DNA from: Rhodospirillaceae bacterium CCH5-H10
GTDB taxonomy: Bacteria; Pseudomonadota; Alphaproteobacteria; Reyranellales; Reyranellaceae
DNA length: 28,765 nucleotides
Direction: 5' to 3'
Assembly (NCBI GenBank): GCA_001557035.1
Contig: LSKJ01000410.1
Location: forward strand, 1 to 28,765
Below are positions 22,789-28,765 of the stretch, piece after piece. The notes below the pieces were generated by a model. That model saw nothing but the letters and a program-made list of their open reading frames with translations, ran no database searches and was not told where the DNA came from. Positions within the stretch are counted from its first letter, which is position 1; each line of letters begins with the position of its first letter. Position numbers and translations under genes: made by a program.

Positions 22789-23056
22789 TTGGACTCCCCC
22801 GCGAACAATTCTGCGTCGCGAAGTCGACATGTGGTTGCCTCATTGGGCGGTGTCAATTGCTCCCGGAGTAACCGACACACTTCCAGGGAACGCCCTTTTC
22901 ACCAGCCTTTGTAGGGTAAAGCGGCATTCAGTGCCGGCGGACGGGCGAAGATGGCGGAATGTTCGCTGCGGAACACAGGAAGGCTCCGTGCGTTGAGCTT
23001 GGTGGCGAGCGCGTGGTCGCGTGTCGGCTTGCGCGTATGTAGAGGGGGCCGGCTTC
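22789..23056. promoter_or_regulatory. Shared divergent promoter region of two RND efflux operons
   Basis: This 268-bp gap must hold the promoters of both pump operons. I see no convincing -35/-10 pair. One dyad, TGTTC (22960-22964), 6 nt, GAACA (22971-22975), could be an operator. No regulator gene is adjacent, so control is probably from elsewhere. Confidence 0.5.
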
Positions 23057-24271
23057 TTGTTGACGTTCGCCAAGGCATCTCCGGCTCGCATTGCCGTCAT
23101 TGCTGTCATTCTCGTCGCGATCGCGGCGATCGCCGTCTACGGGTTGGTCCTTCGCGACCCCAAGTCACCGCCCACGGCAGCGGCCCCGCCGCCGGCTGAA
23201 GTCGGCATTGCGACCCTGGTATCCGCCGATGTGCCCCTGCCTCTCCTCTATGCTGGTCGCGTAACCGGCTTCCGCGTGGTCGAGATCAGATCGCAGGTCG
23301 GTGGATTTCTGCTGAAGCGCGAGTTCACCGATGGCGAGGCGGTCAAGGCGGGCGATGTTCTCTTTCGCATCGATCCGCGCGGCTATGAGGCCGCCCTGGC
23401 GCGCGCCAAGGCGCAGGTGGCCCAAGCGCAGGCGACACTGACCCAGGCGACCGAGAACTTCAGCCGGGTCGAGGGCCTGGCCGCGCGGCAGGTCTCCACG
23501 CAGAAGGCGCTCGAGGATGCGACGGCCGCGCGCGAGCAGGCAACCGCGGCGCTGGCGTCGGCCAAGGCCGATGTCCAGACCGCCGAACTCAATCTCGAAT
23601 ACACCGTGATCAAGGCGCCGATCGCGGGCCTCACCAGCATCGAGGCCTCGCCGCCCGAGGGCACGCTCGTCCAGCCGCAGCAGACCGTGCTGACGCGGAT
23701 CACCCAGCTCGATCCCGCCTACGTCTATTTCACGACCACCGACGGCGAATTGCGTGAACTGACGGAAATCAACCGCCAGCGCGCCAAGCCGCTGACCGAG
23801 GATGACGTCACCGTGAAGCTGCGCTTCGGCAATGGCGACGTCTACCCGTTCGATGGCCGGGTCGACATCAGCTCCAGCATCGTCGATCCCCGCACCGGTA
23901 CGGTCCAGATCCGCGCCGTCTTTCCCAACGAGAAGCGCGGCTTGCTGCCCGGCCAGTTCGTGCGGGTCGAGATCATCGGCGTGACCATGCCGAATGCGGT
24001 GCTCGTTCCGAAGACGGCGATCGTGCAGGGACCGCAGGGAGCGGCCGTCTACGTGCTCGATGCCAGCGACGTGGCGCAGGCCCGCCCCGTCCAGCTGGAC
24101 CGCGAGGTCGAGAAGGGGTGGATCGTGAAGAGCGGCCTCAAGGCCGGGGAGCGGGTCGTCATCGACGGCGTCATCCGCGTCCGGCCCGGCGTCAAGGTAA
24201 AGCCGGTCGACGCATCGACGGCGCCCGCCGCCCCGGCGGCGGCGCCTGGCGCGGGCGGGACCAGGCCGTGA
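23057..24271 (+). CDS. RND efflux periplasmic adaptor (membrane fusion protein), partner of the second RND pump
   Basis: This 404-aa adaptor has an N-terminal signal anchor (residues about 9-30: [20 protein letters not shown]). The first lipoyl half is [21 protein letters not shown], followed by [19 protein letters not shown] and a long alpha-hairpin rich in Ala/Gln. The second half is [18 protein letters not shown], then beta-barrel and membrane-proximal domains and a Pro/Ala-rich tail. The start is uncertain: TTG at 23057 follows GAGGGGG by 8 nt and gives a clean anchor; a GTG at 23021 in frame is the alternative. Its stop TGA overlaps the GTG of the pump gene. Divergent from the MexF-like pair. 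Confidence 0.88.
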   Translation: MLTFAKASPARIAVIAVILVAIAAIAVYGLVLRDPKSPPTAAAPPPAEVGIATLVSADVPLPLLYAGRVTGFRVVEIRSQVGGFLLKREFTDGEAVKAGDVLFRIDPRGYEAALARAKAQVAQAQATLTQATENFSRVEGLAARQVSTQKALEDATAAREQATAALASAKADVQTAELNLEYTVIKAPIAGLTSIEASPPEGTLVQPQQTVLTRITQLDPAYVYFTTTDGELRELTEINRQRAKPLTEDDVTVKLRFGNGDVYPFDGRVDISSSIVDPRTGTVQIRAVFPNEKRGLLPGQFVRVEIIGVTMPNAVLVPKTAIVQGPQGAAVYVLDASDVAQARPVQLDREVEKGWIVKSGLKAGERVVIDGVIRVRPGVKVKPVDASTAPAAPAAAPGAGGTRP

Positions 24272-27200
24272 TCTCGAAGTTCTTCATCGACAGGCCGGTC
24301 TTCGCCAGCGTCCTGTCGATCGTGATCGTGCTTGCCGGTCTCGTGGCCATGCGGGCGCTGCCGATCTCGCAGTATCCGCAGATCGTGCCGCCCGACGTGG
24401 TGGTGACGGCGAGCTACCCCGGCGCGACGGCGGAGACCATCTCCTCGACCGTCGCGGCGCCGCTCGAGCAGCAGATCAACGGCGTCGAGCGGATGATCTA
24501 CATGCGCTCGACCTCGACCGGCTCCGGCACGATGAGCCTGACCGTCAGCTTCGAGATCGGTACCGATCCCGACCAGAACGCCATCAACGTCAACAATCGC
24601 GTGCAGCGCGCGCTGCCGCTGCTGCCGGCCGAGGTCGCGCGGCAGGGCGTCGTCGTCCAGAAGCGGTCGTCGTCGATCCTGATGGTGATGACCATGTCGT
24701 CGCCCGACCGGCGGTACGACACGGTGTTCATCAGCAACTACGCGCTGGTCAACGTGATCGACGAACTGCGCCGCCTGCCGGGCGTCGGCGACGCCGCCCT
24801 GTTCGGCGCCTCGGACTATTCGATGCGCGTCTGGCTGCGACCCGACAAGCTCGCGCAGTACAATCTGACGCCGGGCGACGTCGCGGCCGCGATCCGCGAA
24901 CAGAACTCGCAGTTCGCGGCGGGACGGTTCGGTGAGGAGCCGATGAAGAACCCGCAGGAGTTCACCTATTCGGTGACGACGCCGGCGCGGCTGGTCGATC
25001 CCACCCAGTTCCAGAACATCATCATCCGCTCCGACGAGATCGGCGGTGCGCTGCGCCTCAAGGACGTTGCGAGGGTGGAGCTGGGCGCGCTGACCTACGG
25101 TTTCTCCGCGATCTTCAACGGCGCCCCCGCGGTGCCGATCGGTGTCTACCTGCAGCCCGGCGCCAACGCACTGCAGGTCGCGCAGTCGGTGCAGGACACG
25201 ATGCAGCGCATTTCTAAGCGCTTTCCCGAGGGACTGCGTTACGACGTGCCGTTCAACACCACGCGCTTCGTCGAGGTCTCGATCGAGGAGGTGGTCATCA
25301 CCTTCATCGAGGCCATCGTCCTCGTGGTGCTGGTCGTGTTCCTGTTCCTGCAGAACGTGCGGGCGACGATCATTCCGGTCATCGCCATCCCGGTATCGAT
25401 CGTCGGTACCTTCGCCGGCATGTACCTGCTGGGCTTCTCCATCAACCTGCTGACCCTGTTCGGGCTGGTGCTGGCGATCGGCATCGTCGTGGATGACGCG
25501 ATCGTGGTGCTGGAGAATGTCGAGCGGATCATGTCCACCGAGGGCAAGAGCCCGCGCGACGCGGCGGTCCAGGCGATGCAGGAGGTGACCGGTCCGGTCA
25601 TCGCCATCGTGCTGGTCCTCTGCGCCGTCTTCATCCCGGTATCCTTCCTGGGCGGACTGGCGGGTGAGCTCTATCGCCAGTTCGCGGTGACCATCGCCGT
25701 GTCGGTGGTGATCTCGGGCATCGTGGCGCTCACGCTCACGCCGGCGCTCGCGGCGCTTATCCTGAAGCCCGGCCACGAGAAGCCCGGATGGTTCTTCTCC
25801 AGGTTCAACAGGGGCTTCGACTGGGTGACCGAGCGTTACACGGGCGGCGTTTCGTTCCTGCTGAAGAGGGTCGTCGTCGGCCTCGCGGGGGTCGCGGTCA
25901 TCATCGGCGCGACCGTGTACCTGTTTCAGAAGGTGCCGGGCGGGCTCGTGCCCAACGAGGACCAGGGCTATGTCTTCCTGGTGACCGCCCTGCCGCCCGC
26001 CGCCTCGCTCACGCGTACGCGCGCGGTGACGGCCAAGGCCACCGAGGAGCTGGGCAAGAACCCGGCCGTCGCGAATGTCGTCACATTCTCGGGCTTCGAC
26101 CTGCTCTCCGGCGCGCAGAAGACGAATTCGGGAATCTCCTTCGTAACGCTGAAGGACTGGTCCGAGCGCAAAGAGCCGGCGCAGGATGCCCGTAATCTCG
26201 CGCCGTCGCTCGCCGGCCTGAACACGCACTTCCGAGATGGCGTCGTCATCGGCTTCAACCCGCCGCCCATCCAGGGCATGAGCACGACCGGCGGCTTCGA
26301 ATTCTACCTGCAGGACCGGTCCGGCGGTTCGCTGGCGAGCCTCGCGGAGGCGGCCAACAAGGTCGTGGCCGCGGCGGCGAAGCATCCCGAGCTGGCGGGC
26401 GTCTCCACGACATTCTCCACGAGCGTGCCGCAGTACCGGATCGACGTCGACCGCGACAAGGCGAAGGCCCTCGGCATTCCGATCAACTCGATCTTCGACA
26501 CGATGCAGAGTTCGTTCGGCAATCTCTACGTCAACGACTTCACCCTGTTTGGCCGCACCTACCGCGTCAGCCTGTCGTCCGAGCCCGACTTCCGCGAGCG
26601 GCCGGAAGACCTGCGGCACGTCTTCGTCAAATCCGACAAGAACGTCATGGTGCCGCTGAACGAGCTGGTGACGGTCACGCGCATCGTCGGCCCCGACACG
26701 GTCGACCGCTTCAACATCTTTCCCGCCGCCAAGATTCTGGGTGGTCCGGCGCCGGGCTATTCCTCGGGCCAGGCGATCGCGGCCATGCAGAAGGTCGTGG
26801 CCGAAACGCTGCCCGGCGACTACACGATCGGCTGGACCGGTTCGGCCTACCAGGAACTCGCCACCCAGGGCACGGGAGGCCTGGGCTTCGTGTTCGGCCT
26901 GGTGATGGTCTTTCTGATCCTGGCGGCGCAGTACGAGCGCTGGTCGTTGCCGCTTGCCGTCCTGACCGCCGTACCCTTCGCGGTGTTCGGCGCGCTGCTG
27001 GCGGTCTGGATCCGCGGCCTCGAGAACGACGTCTACTTCCAGATCGGCCTCATCACCCTGATCGGCCTCGCCGCCAAGAATGCCATCCTGATCGTCGAAT
27101 TCGCGTCCCAGCGCCACCGGCAGGGCCTCTCTGCCTATGACGCGGCAATGGAGGCGGCCAGGCTGCGTTTCCGGCCGATCATCATGACCTCGCTCGCCTT

Positions 27201-27390
27201 CATCCTGGGTGTAGTGCCGCTCGCCATCAGCAGCGGCGCGGGCTCGGCCAGCCGCCATTCCATTGGCACCGGCGTGATCGGCGGCATGCTGGCCGCGACC
27301 TTCATCGCCATCCTCTTCGTCCCGCTCTTCTTCCGCCTGCTGACGCGGGGTCGCAAAGACGGGGTGAAGCCACCGGAAGCGAAGCCTTAG
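24268..27390 (+). CDS. RND (HAE1) efflux transporter, AcrB/MexB-type
   Basis: This second full-length RND pump (1040 aa) starts [18 protein letters not shown], then [21 protein letters not shown]. The proton-relay Asp pair is in [18 protein letters not shown] and the TM10 Lys in [36 protein letters not shown] marks the C-terminal TM region. The GTG at 24268 overlaps the adaptor's stop (GTGA), so translation is coupled; the start puts the first TM helix at the N-terminus as usual. The sequence differs clearly from the MexF-like pump 2.6 kb away, so the two are not a recent tandem copy. No channel gene or regulator is adjacent. Confidence 0.95.
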   Translation: MISKFFIDRPVFASVLSIVIVLAGLVAMRALPISQYPQIVPPDVVVTASYPGATAETISSTVAAPLEQQINGVERMIYMRSTSTGSGTMSLTVSFEIGTDPDQNAINVNNRVQRALPLLPAEVARQGVVVQKRSSSILMVMTMSSPDRRYDTVFISNYALVNVIDELRRLPGVGDAALFGASDYSMRVWLRPDKLAQYNLTPGDVAAAIREQNSQFAAGRFGEEPMKNPQEFTYSVTTPARLVDPTQFQNIIIRSDEIGGALRLKDVARVELGALTYGFSAIFNGAPAVPIGVYLQPGANALQVAQSVQDTMQRISKRFPEGLRYDVPFNTTRFVEVSIEEVVITFIEAIVLVVLVVFLFLQNVRATIIPVIAIPVSIVGTFAGMYLLGFSINLLTLFGLVLAIGIVVDDAIVVLENVERIMSTEGKSPRDAAVQAMQEVTGPVIAIVLVLCAVFIPVSFLGGLAGELYRQFAVTIAVSVVISGIVALTLTPALAALILKPGHEKPGWFFSRFNRGFDWVTERYTGGVSFLLKRVVVGLAGVAVIIGATVYLFQKVPGGLVPNEDQGYVFLVTALPPAASLTRTRAVTAKATEELGKNPAVANVVTFSGFDLLSGAQKTNSGISFVTLKDWSERKEPAQDARNLAPSLAGLNTHFRDGVVIGFNPPPIQGMSTTGGFEFYLQDRSGGSLASLAEAANKVVAAAAKHPELAGVSTTFSTSVPQYRIDVDRDKAKALGIPINSIFDTMQSSFGNLYVNDFTLFGRTYRVSLSSEPDFRERPEDLRHVFVKSDKNVMVPLNELVTVTRIVGPDTVDRFNIFPAAKILGGPAPGYSSGQAIAAMQKVVAETLPGDYTIGWTGSAYQELATQGTGGLGFVFGLVMVFLILAAQYERWSLPLAVLTAVPFAVFGALLAVWIRGLENDVYFQIGLITLIGLAAKNAILIVEFASQRHRQGLSAYDAAMEAARLRFRPIIMTSLAFILGVVPLAISSGAGSASRHSIGTGVIGGMLAATFIAILFVPLFFRLLTRGRKDGVKPPEAKP

Positions 27391-27398
27391 CGCTATTT

Positions 27399-27484
27399 GT
27401 CATCCTGAGCGAAGCGAAGGATCTCGCGCCGGCAACGGAGTCGTCTGCTCGCTCGGCAAGGTCCTTCGCTTCGCTCAGGACGAC
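27399..27484. repeat. Palindromic intergenic element (copy C)
   Basis: The 23-nt arms 27399-27421 and 27462-27484 match at 22 of 23 positions when reverse-complemented. They carry the GTC(A/G)TCCTGAGCGAAGCG core, with a 40-nt spacer. It lies between the RND gene and purT and belongs to the same family as 13139-13246. It could stop transcription of the pump operon. Confidence 0.85.
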
Positions 27485-27512
27485 CGGCATTTTCGCCTGC
27501 TATCATCCGCCG

Positions 27513-28703
27513 ATGAAGATCAAGAAATTCGGCACGCCGCTCAAGCGCTCTGCCGTGAAGCTGATGATGCTGGGCTCGGGCGAGCTCGGCAAGGAAGTCG
27601 TCATCGAAGCGATGCGCTTCGGCATCGAGGTCATCGCCTGCGACCGCTACGCCGATGCGCCTGCCATGCTGGTCGCCAACAGCGCCTATGTGTTCGACAT
27701 GCGCGACGGCGAGGCGATGCGCTACGTCGTCGAGACGGTGAAGCCCGACTTTATCGTCCCCGAGATCGAGGCCATCGCCACCGACACGCTGGTCGAGCTG
27801 GAGAAGGAGGGCTGGACCGTCATCCCGACGGCGCGTGCCGCCCAGCTCACCATGGACCGCCGCGGCATCCGCAAGCTCGCCGCCGAGAAGCTCAAGCTGC
27901 CGACCTCGCCGTATCGCTTCGCCGCCAGCCTCGAGGAGCTGCAGGCGGGCGCGGCGGCGGTGGGCTTTCCCTGCTTCATCAAGCCCACCATGTCGTCGTC
28001 CGGTCATGGGCAGAGCGTCGCGCGCAAGCCGGCCGACGTGGCCAGGAGCTGGAAGATCGCGATGGAAGGCACGCGCGCCAGCACCGGCCTCGTCATCGTC
28101 GAGGGCGCCATCGACTTCGACTACGAGATCACGTTGCTCACCGTACGTCACGACGGCGGCTTCGGCTTCTGCGAGCCGATCGGCCACATCCAGGTCGACG
28201 GCGACTATCGCGAAAGCTGGCAGCCGCACGCCATGTCGAAGACGGCGCTGCGCAAGGCGCGCGACATTGCGAAGAAGGTCGTGAACGAACTGTGTGGCGC
28301 CAGGGGACGCGGCCTGTTCGGCGTCGAGATGTTCGTGAAGGGCGACACGGTGTGGTTCTCCGAACTGTCGCCGCGCCCGCACGACACCGGCATGGTGACG
28401 ATGGTCTCGCAGAACATGAGCGAGATGGAGCTGCACGTGCGCGCCATCCTCGGCCTGCCGATCCCCGAGATCACCTGCCAGCCCGGCGCTTCTGTTCCAG
28501 TGCTCGGCGACGGCAATCTCAAGGACCCAACCTACACCGGCATCGCCAAGGCGCTCGCTGCACCGGGAACGTCGGTGCGAATCTTCGGCAAGCCCGAGGT
28601 GAAGGGCCATCGCCGCATGGCGGTCGCACTGGCGACCGGCCGCACCGTCAAGGACGCCCGCCGCAAGGCGATGGCGTCGGCCAGGCAGATCAAGGTCGGG
28701 TAG
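27513..28703 (+). CDS. purT: Formate-dependent phosphoribosylglycinamide formyltransferase PurT (GAR transformylase 2)
   Basis: PurT makes formyl-GAR from GAR, formate and ATP in purine synthesis, using the ATP-grasp fold. The 396-aa product is the family length and close to the E. coli enzyme throughout: [106 protein letters not shown]. The nucleotide-binding loop reads SSSGHGQS (about 161-168) where the E. coli enzyme has SSSGKGQT, so a conserved Lys is His. The ATG follows the copy C palindrome by 28 nt. The last codons form the left arm of a perfect inverted repeat at the window end. Confidence 0.95.
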   Translation: MKIKKFGTPLKRSAVKLMMLGSGELGKEVVIEAMRFGIEVIACDRYADAPAMLVANSAYVFDMRDGEAMRYVVETVKPDFIVPEIEAIATDTLVELEKEGWTVIPTARAAQLTMDRRGIRKLAAEKLKLPTSPYRFAASLEELQAGAAAVGFPCFIKPTMSSSGHGQSVARKPADVARSWKIAMEGTRASTGLVIVEGAIDFDYEITLLTVRHDGGFGFCEPIGHIQVDGDYRESWQPHAMSKTALRKARDIAKKVVNELCGARGRGLFGVEMFVKGDTVWFSELSPRPHDTGMVTMVSQNMSEMELHVRAILGLPIPEITCQPGASVPVLGDGNLKDPTYTGIAKALAAPGTSVRIFGKPEVKGHRRMAVALATGRTVKDARRKAMASARQIKVG

Positions 28704-28765
28704 TCATTCATCCTCCTCTCCCCCTATCGGGGGAGAGGAGGATGAATGACTACCCGACCTTGATC
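28688..28765. repeat. Perfect 37-bp inverted repeat at the extreme window end (terminator or assembly fold-back)
   Basis: 28688-28724 and 28729-28765 are perfectly complementary around the 4-nt loop TATC. The left arm includes the last 16 nt of purT coding sequence (through the TAG) and the right arm is its mirror. The inner CCTCTCCCCC/GGGGGAGAGG part looks like a natural terminator hairpin. The mirrored coding bases and the exact end at the last base of the window suggest a fold-back artefact or contig end. Confidence 0.85.

Noticed and set aside
22960..22975. LexA/SOS box
   Set aside because: The alphaproteobacterial SOS box is a GTTC direct repeat with 7-nt spacing. This is an inverted TGTTC/GAACA with 6-nt spacing, so SOS control is not supported.
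24118..24267. Upstream ATG for the second RND pump inside the adaptor gene
   Set aside because: The extra 50 residues are Arg/Gly-rich with no homology. The GTG at 24268 overlaps the adaptor stop and gives the standard pump N-terminus.
24049..27258. A 1069-codon minus-strand open frame opposite the second RND pump
   Set aside because: Same antisense artefact; no recognisable motif, while the sense strand encodes a complete AcrB-type protein.

Overview
The window looks like chromosomal DNA from a high-GC alphaproteobacterium. It is densely packed, with many GTG/TTG starts and stop/start overlaps. The organism call rests on three things: the ppsR | hemE divergent pair, which flanks the chromosome origin in several alphaproteobacteria; a ferrochelatase with a Cys-rich C-terminus beside hemJ; and LysR, Bug/TctC and RND genes typical of Rhodospirillales/Rhizobiales. 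The intergenic palindromes with GAGCGAAGCGAAGGA cores recall genomes such as Reyranella, but that is a weak guess. There is no prophage, IS, CRISPR, tRNA or rRNA.

Layout. (1) 1-1728, minus: a translationally coupled operon of a signal-less periplasmic-binding-fold protein, a secreted ComEA-like helix-hairpin-helix protein, and mnmE (truncated by the window edge). (2) 1772-4564, plus: glnD, the nitrogen sensor uridylyltransferase, ending at a long hairpin. (3) 4732-6984, minus: ppsR, a small secreted protein and an orphan Bug/TctC binding protein. (4) 6985-7305: the only long gene-free stretch, and the best candidate for the replication origin. It has a DnaA-box-like site followed by a DnaA-trio-like array in an AT-richer segment just upstream of hemE. 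(5) 7306-9801, plus: hemE-hemH-hemJ, the late heme pathway, as a tight operon.

(6) 9788-13134: a LysR regulator divergent from a three-gene operon encoding a split thiamine-diphosphate decarboxylase (separate PYR and PP subunits) and an autoproteolytic C45-type Ntn hydrolase. This is an uncharacterised metabolic module in this reading. (7) 13251-15738, minus: a LysR regulator whose frame runs without a stop into a 119-aa unknown domain, followed by an NTF2-like protein and a LiuC-like enoyl-CoA hydratase. (8) 15843-16491, plus: a 43-aa basic small protein and a DinB-fold protein. (9) 16583-18461: a TetR repressor divergent from an MFS exporter, with a clear palindromic operator between them. 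(10) 18448-27390: two complete RND pump adaptor/transporter pairs arranged back to back around one shared promoter region, with no outer-membrane channel gene. (11) 27513-28703: purT, followed by a perfect 37-bp inverted repeat running to the last base of the window.

The most notable observations are the candidate oriC, the split-ThDP/C45 operon, the LysR in-frame fusion, and the mirrored end of the window, which may be an assembly fold-back. Functional names come from motif recognition by eye. No database search was run.
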